Part shown: positions 7,546-15,448 of the stretch, in pieces | How the letters are laid out: each line of letters opens with the position of its first letter | How positions within the stretch are numbered: position 1 is the stretch's first letter | Assembly: GCA_019751475.1 (NCBI GenBank) | Contig: JAIENH010000263.1 | Location: 1-15,448 of the forward strand | Direction of reading: 5' to 3' | Origin: Cyclobacteriaceae bacterium | GTDB lineage: Bacteria; Bacteroidota; Bacteroidia; Cytophagales; Cyclobacteriaceae | Length of the DNA: 15,448 bases | The notes under the pieces: model-generated | Databases searched by the model: none | Told to the model about the DNA's origin: nothing | Seen by the model: only the letters and a program-made list of their open reading frames with translations | Translations under genes and position numbers: made by a program

Positions 7546-8262
7546 TTAATTTCCAACCAGCGAATTGTAATGCGTGATAATCTCTGTTAAGTCTGCTGGA
7601 GAGGAAACAGAGAGTGCTCGTGCCTTGATGAAACTCTCCATCTCCGATGCTTTTTCTCCGAAGTGAGGCATCAACTTCTTTTTTGATTTTACTTCTGAGA
7701 GCGCGCCTTCTTTGGCAATGAACAAATCATATTTTTTGATCAAGGTCACGTCCTGACTTCCGGAATTCAGTGCGGGGTTATAGTCAGGAGCCTTTTCGAA
7801 GATGTAGTATCTGCGAACTAATTGTAATGGCCCGTCTGCCAGCAACTCCAATAGTCCTTTTAAGGGCACATTATCCACGTGATAATTTTTTCCACTTACA
7901 AACTTTGTAGTCATCGTGCCCAGTGAATCTGTAAAAGACATGGAGGTCACCATGCGACAAGACATAGCCCGGATGCCAAAGCTTGATTTCACTTCAAGTT
8001 CATCCAGCTGAATGTTGTATCTCACCCAATACTCATCGGTAGGAACATCGTAGTTTTCCAATTGAATCTTTCCATGTCCCCAGTTAAGGTTAAAATAGGG
8101 ATCACCAATTACACCCACATTCGGCCGCACAAATGGAAGACCGTTTAGCAAGGTACCTATGTTTGGAAAACGAACCGCATTCTTAGCAAGATTTTGCCCA
8201 GATACTGTATTATAAGTGAGAATTGCGCAGAATAGCCACAGTATGTTACCTCCGACCTTCAT
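7546..8262 (-). CDS. Secreted protein of unknown function
   Basis: I cannot name this 238-residue protein. A signal peptide is clear: a short charged start, hydrophobic residues about 6-18, and probable cleavage after Val-Ser-Gly-Gln near residue 23. No lipobox Cys is present, so it should be periplasmic or outer-membrane associated rather than a lipoprotein. The mature part has a block GDPYFNLNWGHGKIQL (53-68), then a YNIQLDELEVK stretch typical of small all-beta Bacteroidota proteins. A Lys-rich segment (about 190-200) precedes a helical C-terminus ending THYNSLVGN. The layout resembles a family of roughly 230-residue uncharacterised Bacteroidota exported proteins that I recall without a name. 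It lies downstream of trxA on the same strand, but the trxA hairpin separates them and no consensus promoter is visible, so its expression may depend on read-through. Confidence 0.75.
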   Translation of the reverse strand: MKVGGNILWLFCAILTYNTVSGQNLAKNAVRFPNIGTLLNGLPFVRPNVGVIGDPYFNLNWGHGKIQLENYDVPTDEYWVRYNIQLDELEVKSSFGIRAMSCRMVTSMSFTDSLGTMTTKFVSGKNYHVDNVPLKGLLELLADGPLQLVRRYYIFEKAPDYNPALNSGSQDVTLIKKYDLFIAKEGALSEVKSKKKLMPHFGEKASEMESFIKARALSVSSPADLTEIITHYNSLVGN

Positions 8263-8267
8263 AGATT

Positions 8268-8305
8268 AAAAATACAAAAAGCCAACAGCTTCCGCCATTG
8301 GCTTT
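8268..8305 (-). terminator. Rho-independent terminator of trxA
   Basis: On the minus strand an 8-bp stem (AAAGCCAA at 8305-8298 pairing with TTGGCTTT at 8285-8278, 12-base loop) runs into the T-rich tail TTTTTGTATTTTT. It lies 23 bases past the trxA stop. The tail ends only 5 bases before the ATG of the next gene, so the hairpin is also in that gene's leader if transcription reads through. Confidence 0.7.
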
Positions 8306-8327
8306 GATTTTTTTGAGGAGCTATTAG

Positions 8328-8651
8328 TTACGCTACCTGTGCCTGCAGCTTGGAAGAAAGCACTGACTTAGGCACTGCACCTACTTGCTTATCTACAATT
8401 TGTCCGTTTTTGAAAACCAACAGAGTAGGAATGGAGCGCACACCAAAGCGGGCCGTCACTTGCGGATTTTCATCAACATTTAGCTTGGCTACCACTGCCT
8501 TGCCTTCGTAGTCACCGGCTAATTCTTCTACGGCCGGGCCGATCATCTTGCAAGGTCCGCACCATTCGGCCCAGAAATCTACTAATACCGGTTTATCTGA
8601 TTTGATGGTTTCATCAAAGTTTGCATCGGTCAATACAAGCGCTTTTCCCAT
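8328..8651 (-). CDS. trxA: Thioredoxin
   Basis: The product is 107 residues, the normal thioredoxin length, with the redox motif WCGPCK (W30, C31, C34, K35). The buried aspartate region (VLVDFWAEW, 22-30) and the cis-proline loop RSIPTLLVF (P75) are present. It reduces protein disulfides in the cytoplasm and supplies electrons to enzymes such as ribonucleotide reductase and peroxiredoxins. There is no signal peptide, which separates it from the exported thioredoxin-like proteins common in this phylum. It has its own consensus promoter upstream and a hairpin terminator downstream, so it should be monocistronic. It lies just after dnaE on the same strand, 98 bases away. Confidence 0.96.
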   Translation of the reverse strand: MGKALVLTDANFDETIKSDKPVLVDFWAEWCGPCKMIGPAVEELAGDYEGKAVVAKLNVDENPQVTARFGVRSIPTLLVFKNGQIVDKQVGAVPKSVLSSKLQAQVA

Positions 8652-8700
8652 ATTCTATCGATTAAAGTGTGTTTAGAGATTAATTTCACTATTGCTAACG

Positions 8701-8730
8701 CAAAGATAATGGCGGAAGTTCATCGTTCAA
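8701..8730 (-). promoter_or_regulatory. Consensus Bacteroidota promoter of trxA
   Basis: On the minus strand TTG (8730-8728), a 19-base spacer and TATCTTTG (8708-8701) match TTG-N19-TAnnTTTG without a mismatch. The predicted start of transcription is near 8697, giving a leader of about 45 bases. This is the best promoter match in the window and supports assigning the organism to Bacteroidota. Confidence 0.75.
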
Positions 8731-8749
8731 GATTTTTACATTTGCTTGC

Positions 8750-11700
8750 TTAATAAACAACTTCCACCTCCACGTCAGGTATCTTTTTCATCTTTTTCAC
8801 CATGTCGTTTACCGGTTTCACCCTGAACTTCCGCGAAAGCAACTCAAGACTGATATTTTCATCCTCATCGCGAAGTTTCAGGTAGAAAGGCGTGCCTCCG
8901 CTGTATTCCTGGCAGATGTCCTCCAATTGTTTTACCATGCCGGCATTCAATGAATCGGTACCCACTTTCACCTGGAGGCCCTTGGCGCGTTTCACCCCGA
9001 TTTCATTCAGCAACTCAATATTCCTGACCTTGAACTCCAGGTTCTGCTCGCCCCACGATTTGCGCAGTACGTTGCCTTCAATAAACAAAAACAACCCGGG
9101 CATCAGGAAGGACTTGAACTTCAGGTAGTCATCACTCCACAGCACAAATTCAAATTTGCCGGAGTAGTCTTCCAAATTCATTTTGCCAAACGGCCGTCCC
9201 GTCTTGGTCATTTTATGCTCCACCAATGAGACAATACCTCCAATCTTAAAATCTTTTCCTTCGTGTTTCTCAATGTCATTGAGTACCGTGACCGGTGCCG
9301 TGCAGAAAGTATCTATTTCGAATTTAAAATTGTCGAGGGGATGGCCAGAGATGTAAACCCCCACCACTTCTTTTTCAAAGTGCAACTTTTCAATTTCACT
9401 GAATGGCTCCTGGGGTTCTACTTTTGGTTTTGGAGATTCGGTGCCGGTAGAACTACCGAACAAACTTACTTGTGAACTCATCATTTCCTGCTGCTGCTTG
9501 GCAGCATAGCGCGTTGCTTTCTCCGTCAGGTTGATGTCTCCTTCTTTCGCATGAATGTATTGCCTGCGGTGATATTCCGTAAAGCAATCAAACGCACCTG
9601 ACAAGGCCAGGCATTCAAATGTTTTTTTGTTGACCGCCCGCTGGCTAAGGCGTTTTGCGAAATCAAAAATGTCGGTGTACGGTCCGTGCGTTTCGCGTTC
9701 TTGAATAATAGACTCTACCGCAGCATCGCCTGCTCCTTTGATAGCCCCTAATCCAAAATGGATGGCACCTGTCTTATTTACTTCAAAGTACACACCCGAT
9801 TCGTTTACGTGTGGGCCTAATACTTCAATTCCCATTTTGCGACATTCATCAATAAAGAAGGTCACGTTCTCCAGGTTGCTTTGCGAATGAGTGATCACGG
9901 CCGCCATGTAATCAGCTGGGTAGTTGGCTTTGAGATAGGCCGTCTGGTAGGCCACTAACGAATAGCACGTAGAGTGCGACTTGTTAAAGGCGTATTGGGC
10001 AAATGCCTCCCAGTCTTTCCATATCTTATCAGCAATGCGCTCATCGTGGCCATTTTTCGTACAGCCTGCGATGAACTTGTCTTTCATTTTGTCCAACACC
10101 TCTTTCTGCTTCTTGCCCATCGCCTTGCGCAGCACATCCGCATCACCTTTGCTGAAGTTGGCGAGCTTTTGAGACAGCAGCATCACCTGCTCCTGGTACA
10201 CGGTGATGCCGTAGGTGTCTTTCAAAAATTCTTCCATCTCCGGCAAGTCATACCGGATGGTTTCGCGGCCATGCTTTCTCGAGATAAAGTTGGGAATGTA
10301 CTCCATCGGACCAGGGCGGTAGAGTGCGTTCATCGCGATAAGGTCTTCAAACTTATCGGGCTTAAGTTGGCGCAGGTAGTTCTGCATGCCTTCACTTTCA
10401 AACTGAAACGTGCCGGTCGTTTCTCCGCGTTGATAAAGCTGATACGTCTTCAGGTCGTCCAGTGGAATTTTCTCCAAATCAATGTCAATGCCGTTTCGCT
10501 TTTTGATGTTTCGAAGGGCTGTCTTGATGATGGTAAGGGTGGTGAGACCCAGAAAGTCCATCTTCAGCATGCCTGCATTTTCTACTACGCTGTTGTCAAA
10601 CTGGGTCACCAGCATAGACGAGTCTTTGGCTGTTGACACTGGAATGAGCTTGGTCATGTCATCAGGTGTGATGATGACTCCGCACGCATGCGTACCCGTG
10701 TTGCGCAGAGAACCCTCGATGATGATTGCCTGCTTCAATACATCCGCACGCTTGTCACTGCCCTTTTTTATGTCTTGCAGTTCGCGCACTTCTTCAAAAG
10801 CCTTAGCCAACGTGGTGCCGGGCCTCTCGGGCACCAGCTTGGCCAGCGTGTTGGCTTCCGCCAAAGGCAATTCCATCACCCTGGCGCAATCGCGGATGGA
10901 TGACTTGGCTGCCATAGTACCATAGGTGATGATTTGTGCTACCTGGTTGTGACCGTATTTATCGATCACATACTTCAGCACCTTATCGCGACCTTCATCG
11001 TCAAAGTCAATATCAATATCGGGCAGCGACACACGGTCGGGATTTAAAAAACGTTCAAACAGCAAATCGTAGGCAATGGGGTCCACATTGGTAATGCCTG
11101 TGCAAAACGCCACTACCGATCCAGCTGCTGAACCGCGCCCCGGCCCTACAGACACGCCCATCTCTCTCGCCTTGGATGTGAAATCCTGAACGATGAGGAA
11201 GTATCCGGGGTAACCGGTCTTCTTGATTGTTTCCAATTCAAAATCGATGCGCTCTTTGATCTCTGGTGTCAGCACATCATACCGCTTCTTGGCACCTTCA
11301 TAGGTCAGGTGCTTGAGGTAGTCATCTTCCGTCTTGAAATTTTTAGGAATCTCAAACTTGGGCAGTAGCACGCTTCGCTCCAGTTTGTAGCTTTCCACCT
11401 TGTCAACAATTTCGCTGATAGTGTCGATGGCTTCCGGCAAGTCGCTGAAGAGTGTCTTCATTTCTTCCTGCGACTTGAAATAAAACTGGTTATTGGGCAG
11501 GCCGTAACGCTTGCCGCGGCCTTCGCCTATGGGTGTGGATTGAAACTCGCCTTCCTTGATGCAAAGCAACACATCGTGCGCGTTTGACTCTTCTTTTTCT
11601 AAGTAGAAGACTTCGTTGGCTGCAAAGTACTTTACGCCATACTTTTTGCAAAAGCGTAGTAACGTCTGATTAACATGATCTTCCTCTGGAAGGCCATGCC

Positions 11701-12937
11701 GGTTTAGTTCAACATAAAAATCCTCACCGAATGTTTTATGCCACCATACAAAGGCTTCTTCTGCCTGCCTTTCACCTACGTGCAATATCAAATGAGGTAC
11801 TTCAGAATGAAGCGCTCCGGTGGTTGCCATCAATCCTGACTTGTATTGCTCCACCAGCGCCTTGTCAATGCGCGGATAAATTCCGTAAAGGCCCTCAATA
11901 AAGCCCAGTGAGCTGAGTTTGGCTAAATTGTGATAGCCCTCTTTTGTCTTTGCCAACAGCACCTGATGGTAGCGTCTGTCCGGATTGTCTTTCGTGAATT
12001 TTGTTTTCTTGCGGTCGTCAGAGAGAAAAAATTCGCACCCCACTATCGGCTTGATTCGATTTTTCAATGCTTCACTTACAAACTTGAAGGCTCCGAAGAG
12101 ATTGCCCAGGTCGGTGAGTGCAATGGCAGCCATGGATTGCTCCTTTGCTTTGCGAATGATCTCGCCCACATTGGCCGTAGCCTGCAAAACCGAATATTGT
12201 GAATGCAAGTGGAGGTGATAAAACGGTTTCCCCGTAAGGGCAGCCCCCGCCTCATTGCCATAACCCGACTGCTTTTTCTTTTCGCGTTTGCTGTCGTTGC
12301 CGGCTTCCAGGTTGGGTTCTTCGTACGTTATCTCATCCAGCGGAGTGGCATCGAAAGGTTTTACTACTTTCTGTTTGATCAACCCGAAGAATGACTGTGC
12401 CGTAGCGGCTACATCATGAGCAGCATCGTGGGCATCACCAAAATCTTTTCCAAAAAGTTTTTGATGCAACTCCGTCAGCCGGGGCATCTTCAACTTTCCG
12501 CCCGGTCCGCCACTCAGTTGGCAAAACTCTACGGATACAATGCCGGTGTCAACTTTCGCGACAGCGAGAAGTTTTTCTGTTGCAACCTTTTGACGAATAA
12601 ATTCCGCCCCGAGAATATTGATATCAAATTCAATGTTATGCCCCACGATAACCGATGCAGCATCGAGATCTTTTTGAAAGCGACTCAACACTGTGCCCAG
12701 CACTTCACCTTCCTCCAGCGCCCGCTTGGTGGAAATACCGTGTATTTGCTCTGCCTTGTAGGGAATGTCAAATCCTTCCGGTTTGATAATCGAGTTTTGC
12801 CGGGAGAGGAGCTTGCCTTTGGCATCGTGTAATTGCCAGGCTATCTGCACCACGCGAGGCCAGTTTTCAAGATCGGTGATGGGCGCAGTTTTATTGTGCG
12901 GAACTCCGGTGGTTTCCGTGTCAAAAATCAAATACAT
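8750..12937 (-). CDS. dnaE: DNA polymerase III alpha subunit with fused N-terminal DEDDh exonuclease
   Basis: This 1395-residue replicative polymerase is longer than the roughly 1160 residues of E. coli DnaE because of an N-terminal DnaQ-like exonuclease (about 1-190). All exonuclease motifs are present: FDTETTG (D6, E8), GHNIEFD (D105) and HDAAHD (H170, D175). A charged linker (200-235) leads to a PHP domain (about 238-460). Its HLHS (H243, H245), E302 and H324 remain, but usual ligand positions read L277 (in TDLGN), A375, and E442/F444 (in NEVFY). The polymerase core follows: GPGRGSAAGS (598-607), catalytic PDIDIDF (D642, D644) and KMDFLGL (D794). Then come a helix-hairpin-helix region (about 1085-1120), a clamp-binding motif QVSLF (1156-1160) and an OB fold (about 1228-1310). 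The start at 12937 gives MYLIFDTETTG directly at the exonuclease fold; a TTG at 12988 is in frame but lies on the probable promoter. Confidence 0.96.
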   Translation of the reverse strand: MYLIFDTETTGVPHNKTAPITDLENWPRVVQIAWQLHDAKGKLLSRQNSIIKPEGFDIPYKAEQIHGISTKRALEEGEVLGTVLSRFQKDLDAASVIVGHNIEFDINILGAEFIRQKVATEKLLAVAKVDTGIVSVEFCQLSGGPGGKLKMPRLTELHQKLFGKDFGDAHDAAHDVAATAQSFFGLIKQKVVKPFDATPLDEITYEEPNLEAGNDSKREKKKQSGYGNEAGAALTGKPFYHLHLHSQYSVLQATANVGEIIRKAKEQSMAAIALTDLGNLFGAFKFVSEALKNRIKPIVGCEFFLSDDRKKTKFTKDNPDRRYHQVLLAKTKEGYHNLAKLSSLGFIEGLYGIYPRIDKALVEQYKSGLMATTGALHSEVPHLILHVGERQAEEAFVWWHKTFGEDFYVELNRHGLPEEDHVNQTLLRFCKKYGVKYFAANEVFYLEKEESNAHDVLLCIKEGEFQSTPIGEGRGKRYGLPNNQFYFKSQEEMKTLFSDLPEAIDTISEIVDKVESYKLERSVLLPKFEIPKNFKTEDDYLKHLTYEGAKKRYDVLTPEIKERIDFELETIKKTGYPGYFLIVQDFTSKAREMGVSVGPGRGSAAGSVVAFCTGITNVDPIAYDLLFERFLNPDRVSLPDIDIDFDDEGRDKVLKYVIDKYGHNQVAQIITYGTMAAKSSIRDCARVMELPLAEANTLAKLVPERPGTTLAKAFEEVRELQDIKKGSDKRADVLKQAIIIEGSLRNTGTHACGVIITPDDMTKLIPVSTAKDSSMLVTQFDNSVVENAGMLKMDFLGLTTLTIIKTALRNIKKRNGIDIDLEKIPLDDLKTYQLYQRGETTGTFQFESEGMQNYLRQLKPDKFEDLIAMNALYRPGPMEYIPNFISRKHGRETIRYDLPEMEEFLKDTYGITVYQEQVMLLSQKLANFSKGDADVLRKAMGKKQKEVLDKMKDKFIAGCTKNGHDERIADKIWKDWEAFAQYAFNKSHSTCYSLVAYQTAYLKANYPADYMAAVITHSQSNLENVTFFIDECRKMGIEVLGPHVNESGVYFEVNKTGAIHFGLGAIKGAGDAAVESIIQERETHGPYTDIFDFAKRLSQRAVNKKTFECLALSGAFDCFTEYHRRQYIHAKEGDINLTEKATRYAAKQQQEMMSSQVSLFGSSTGTESPKPKVEPQEPFSEIEKLHFEKEVVGVYISGHPLDNFKFEIDTFCTAPVTVLNDIEKHEGKDFKIGGIVSLVEHKMTKTGRPFGKMNLEDYSGKFEFVLWSDDYLKFKSFLMPGLFLFIEGNVLRKSWGEQNLEFKVRNIELLNEIGVKRAKGLQVKVGTDSLNAGMVKQLEDICQEYSGGTPFYLKLRDEDENISLELLSRKFRVKPVNDMVKKMKKIPDVEVEVVY

Positions 12938-12958
12938 AAGAGAATCGTAGTGGTGATG

Positions 12959-12988
12959 TAAAAGTACGGCATCGCGCGCAAGCGCCAA
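12959..12988 (-). promoter_or_regulatory. Probable promoter of dnaE
   Basis: On the minus strand TTG (12988-12986), 19 bases, then TACTTTTA (12966-12959) matches TTG-N19-TAnnTTTG with one mismatch at the last base. Transcription would begin near 12955, about 18 bases before the ATG at 12937, which also argues against the TTG start at 12988. Confidence 0.5.
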
Positions 12989-13092
12989 GGGGCCAACGGC
13001 AAGAAAGATGTAGGTCTTTGAATTCGAAGTTTAGATTGCGCAAAAGCAGATTTTTATTGTTCTGACGCATACAATTAAAGAAAGCATACCGA

Positions 13093-13123
13093 TTGTTTGG
13101 TAAAGGTTTGACAGCTACTTTTG
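13093..13123 (+). promoter_or_regulatory. Promoter of the sdhCA(B) operon
   Basis: TTG (13093-13095), 20 bases, then TACTTTTG (13116-13123) fits TTG-N20-TAnnTTTG exactly. The predicted start is near 13127, giving a leader of about 25 bases before the sdhC ATG. The 214-bp gap between dnaE and sdhC thus holds divergent promoters; I see nothing else in it. Confidence 0.65.
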
Positions 13124-13151
13124 GTTCCATTGAAAACCCTGAAAACAAACT

Positions 13152-13829
13152 ATGAAGTGGTTTCTTGATATGTTCTCCAGCACGCTGGGGCGGAAGTTAG
13201 TGATGGCCCTTACGGGCCTTTTTCTCATTACTTTTTTGATTGTTCACCTGATCGGCAACTTACAGCTGCTCAAAGACGATGGCGGCCATGCCTTTAATGT
13301 CTATGCCGAGTTCATGAGCACCAATCCGCTTATTCAGACGGTATCAAAAGTCAACTTTGCTCTTATCCTGATCCATGTTATTTGGTCAGTTATTCTTACC
13401 AAGAAAAACCGTGATGCCCGCGGACCGCAAGGATATGCCGTTACCACGTCAAAATCATCTATTTGGTCGTCACGTAACATGGGCATACTAGGCACCATAA
13501 TCCTGGTGTTCCTGGTGGTGCACCTAAAAGATTTTTGGGCCGTGATGCACTATGGGGATATGCAAAAAGTGAACTACGATGGAAAAGAAGTACGCGACAT
13601 CTATACAGTGGTAGCCTATTCATTTTCACAGCTTTGGTACGTGGCGTTGTACTGTATTTGTATGGCTGCGGTCGGTTTTCACCTGTGGCACGGATTTATC
13701 AGCGCTTTTCAGACCCTTGGGCTAAACCATCTCAAGTACAATCCTGTTATTAACTTCGTTGGCAAAAGCTTCTCGGTAATAGTACCGGCTCTTTTTGCCC
13801 TCATACCTATTTGGATGTTTTTGTTTTGA
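13152..13829 (+). CDS. sdhC: Succinate dehydrogenase cytochrome b subunit (diheme type)
   Basis: The 225-residue integral membrane protein has about five hydrophobic helices (roughly 17-38, 65-83, 110-127, 152-178 and 205-224). Histidines in four of them (H32 in LIVHLIG, H75 in LIHVIW, H124 in VVHLKDFW, and H177 or H180 in GFHLWHGF) match the four axial ligands of the two b hemes in the single-subunit cytochrome b of the Wolinella/Bacillus type. It anchors the SdhAB flavoprotein and iron-sulfur subunits on the cytoplasmic side and passes electrons to the quinone (menaquinone in most of this phylum). The N-terminus MKWFLDMFSSTLGRK is typical of the family. sdhA follows after 21 bases, so they are cotranscribed. 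No separate SdhD is expected in this type. Confidence 0.95.
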   Translation: MKWFLDMFSSTLGRKLVMALTGLFLITFLIVHLIGNLQLLKDDGGHAFNVYAEFMSTNPLIQTVSKVNFALILIHVIWSVILTKKNRDARGPQGYAVTTSKSSIWSSRNMGILGTIILVFLVVHLKDFWAVMHYGDMQKVNYDGKEVRDIYTVVAYSFSQLWYVALYCICMAAVGFHLWHGFISAFQTLGLNHLKYNPVINFVGKSFSVIVPALFALIPIWMFLF

Positions 13830-13850
13830 TTTATTCACCTCACGAAACGT

Positions 13851-15448
13851 ATGAAGTTAGACTCTAAAATTCCTGCCGGCCCGCTACCCGAAAAATGGTC
13901 GAAGCACAAATTCAACCTGAAGCTTGTCAACCCATCTAATAAGCGGAAGTATGAAGTGATTGTGGTGGGCACTGGCTTGGCGGGAGCATCGGCTGCCGCC
14001 TCGTTGGGTGAATTGGGCTACAACGTAAAAGCTTTTTGTTTTCAGGATAGCCCGCGCAGGGCGCACTCCATTGCCGCTCAAGGTGGCATCAACGCAGCAA
14101 AGAATTATCAAAACGATGGCGACAGCGTCTATCGCTTGTTTTATGATACAATCAAAGGTGGCGACTATCGCGCGCGCGAAGGTAATGTGCATCGCCTGGC
14201 TGAAGTAAGTGTCAACATTATCGACCAGTGCGTGGCGCAAGGTGTGCCGTTTGCACGGGAATATGGCGGCACATTGGCCAACCGTTCTTTTGGTGGCGCT
14301 CAGGTGTCGCGTACGTTTTATGCCCGCGGTCAGACCGGTCAGCAACTTTTGTTAGGTGCGTATTCCGCACTCAACCGGCAGATTGCCAATGGCAAAGTGA
14401 AGATGTACAACCGCACTGAGATGTTGGATGTGGTGATTGTAGACGGAAAGGCCCGCGGCATAGTTACTCGCGATCTTGTGACGGGAAAAATTGAAGCTCA
14501 TTCTGCCCATGCGGTATTGCTTTGCACAGGCGGCTATGGCAATGTGTTTTACTTATCTACAAATGCAAAAGGCTCGAACGTAACGGCTGCCTGGCGTGCT
14601 CATAAGAAGGGCGCGTTGTTTGGCAACCCTTGCTTTACGCAGATACATCCTACGTGTATCCCGGTAACGGGCGATCATCAATCCAAGCTTACGCTGATGT
14701 CAGAATCATTGCGCAACGATGGACGCGTTTGGGTGCCCAAGGCTGCGATGAAAGGACTTAAGGCAAAAGATGCCGGAAAGATTGCGGAAGCTGACCGCGA
14801 TTACTTCCTGGAGAGACGTTATCCTTCCTTTGGAAATCTTGTTCCCCGCGATGTCGCTTCTCGCAATGCAAAATATGTTTGCGATGAAGGTCGCGGTGTA
14901 GGTGCTACCGGCTTGGCTGTGTTCCTTGACTTTGCTGATGCTATCAAACGCGATGGAAAGAAAACCATCGAAGCGAAATACGGCAACTTGTTTGACATGT
15001 ATCAACAGATCACGGGTGACAACCCGTATGAAGTGCCGATGATGATTTTCCCGGCCGTGCACTATACCATGGGTGGGCTTTGGGTGGACTACAATTTAAT
15101 GACCACCGTTCCCGGACTCTACGCATTGGGCGAAGCGAATTTCTCTGACCATGGTGCTAATAGGCTTGGTGCCAGCGCCCTGATGCAGGGTTTGGCAGAT
15201 GGCTACTTCGTGATTCCATACACTATCGGTGATTACCTGGCAGGAATGCCGTGGGAGAAAATTGGCACCGATCGTCCAGAGTTTAAAGAGGCCATTGATA
15301 CTGTGAGTAAGCGCACCAACCAATTGCTCAATATTAAGGGCAAGAAGACAGTGGATGAATTTCACCGGGAGTTGGGTCTTACCATGTGGGAGTATTGCGG
15401 CATGTCGCGTAGTGAAGTAGGGCTGAAAAAAGCCAAAGCCAAAATACA
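13851..15448 (+). CDS. sdhA: Succinate dehydrogenase / fumarate reductase flavoprotein subunit (3' end outside window)
   Basis: The frame is open from the ATG at 13851 to the window end (532 codons plus two bases). Members of this branch run to about 640 residues, so roughly the last 100 are missing. The FAD-binding fold starts with [10 protein letters not shown] (37-45). The covalent FAD attachment histidine is H72 in [10 protein letters not shown]. Substrate and catalytic residues known from the family are visible: H266 in QIHPTCIP, R333 in VPRDVASR, H404 in VHYTMGG and R438 in HGANRLGAS. It oxidises succinate to fumarate in the tricarboxylic acid cycle and passes electrons through SdhB to the cytochrome b of SdhC. 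The extended N-terminus before the FAD fold (about 33 residues) is usual in Bacteroidota. sdhB is expected immediately downstream, outside the window. Confidence 0.96.
   Translation, partial: MKLDSKIPAGPLPEKWSKHKFNLKLVNPSNKRKYEVIVVGTGLAGASAAASLGELGYNVKAFCFQDSPRRAHSIAAQGGINAAKNYQNDGDSVYRLFYDTIKGGDYRAREGNVHRLAEVSVNIIDQCVAQGVPFAREYGGTLANRSFGGAQVSRTFYARGQTGQQLLLGAYSALNRQIANGKVKMYNRTEMLDVVIVDGKARGIVTRDLVTGKIEAHSAHAVLLCTGGYGNVFYLSTNAKGSNVTAAWRAHKKGALFGNPCFTQIHPTCIPVTGDHQSKLTLMSESLRNDGRVWVPKAAMKGLKAKDAGKIAEADRDYFLERRYPSFGNLVPRDVASRNAKYVCDEGRGVGATGLAVFLDFADAIKRDGKKTIEAKYGNLFDMYQQITGDNPYEVPMMIFPAVHYTMGGLWVDYNLMTTVPGLYALGEANFSDHGANRLGASALMQGLADGYFVIPYTIGDYLAGMPWEKIGTDRPEFKEAIDTVSKRTNQLLNIKGKKTVDEFHRELGLTMWEYCGMSRSEVGLKKAKAKI

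Noticed and set aside
8289..8718. An 11-base inverted match (CTTCCGCCATT at 8289-8299 and its complement at 8708-8718) flanking trxA, which looks like element ends.
   Set aside because: Inverted matches of this length are expected many times by chance in 15 kb. One copy is in the promoter spacer and the other in the terminator loop, and there is no mobile gene between them.
9974..10636. A 220-codon open frame on the plus strand opposite dnaE, together with several shorter ones across 8892-12950.
   Set aside because: They are antisense shadows of the high-quality dnaE reading frame, with no recognisable domains and no promoter.
12938..12988. A 17-residue longer DnaE starting from a TTG at 12988.
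   Set aside because: The extra residues are not part of the exonuclease fold, and the TTG coincides with the -33 element of a near-consensus promoter. The ATG at 12937 fits directly before FDTETTG.
13884..15365. Open frames on the minus strand opposite sdhA (153, 118 and 89 codons).
   Set aside because: They are shadows of the conserved sdhA frame, whose catalytic residues are all intact.

Overview
The window looks like chromosomal DNA of a gliding-type or type IX secretion-capable member of the Bacteroidota, probably in the Cytophagales or a near relative. The grounds are a PorP/SprF-family outer-membrane protein next to a very large PKD/Ig-repeat surface protein, a diheme-type SdhC followed by SdhA, a thioredoxin and a DnaE of Bacteroidota style, and promoters of the TTG-N19/20-TAnnTTTG class rather than Shine-Dalgarno and sigma70 patterns. 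There is no mobile element, CRISPR array, tRNA or rRNA that I can see. Gene density is high and nearly all of the sequence is accounted for.

Layout. Positions 1-4898 (minus) hold the N-terminal 1632 codons of a huge secreted protein whose C-terminus lies outside the window. It has a signal peptide, two tandem copies of a propeller-like module, two PKD-like modules and a chain of Ig-like repeats. Divergent from it, 5042-6112 (plus) encodes the PorP/SprF partner-type protein. Then comes a minus-strand SPL-family radical SAM gene (6120-7007), head to head with a plus-strand YkgJ-type cysteine-cluster gene (7046-7528). Next, all on the minus strand, are a secreted protein of unknown function (7546-8262), thioredoxin (8328-8651, with a consensus promoter and a hairpin terminator) and a 1395-residue DNA polymerase III alpha subunit (8750-12937) that carries its own N-terminal DEDDh exonuclease. 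The window ends with the plus-strand sdhC (13152-13829) and sdhA (13851 to the edge), the start of a succinate dehydrogenase operon.

How they work together. The surface protein and PorP/SprF homologue probably form a secretion-substrate and outer-membrane-partner pair of the type IX system. sdhC-sdhA is a respiratory operon. dnaE and trxA are neighbouring housekeeping genes with separate promoters. The radical SAM/YkgJ pair has unknown function.

No wholly new system is evident. The points most worth a second look are: the DnaE in which a fused, motif-complete exonuclease coexists with a PHP domain that has lost several metal ligands; the tandem propeller duplication in the surface protein; and the radical SAM/YkgJ divergent pair, whose -7 boxes sit so close to both start codons that leaderless transcripts are predicted.
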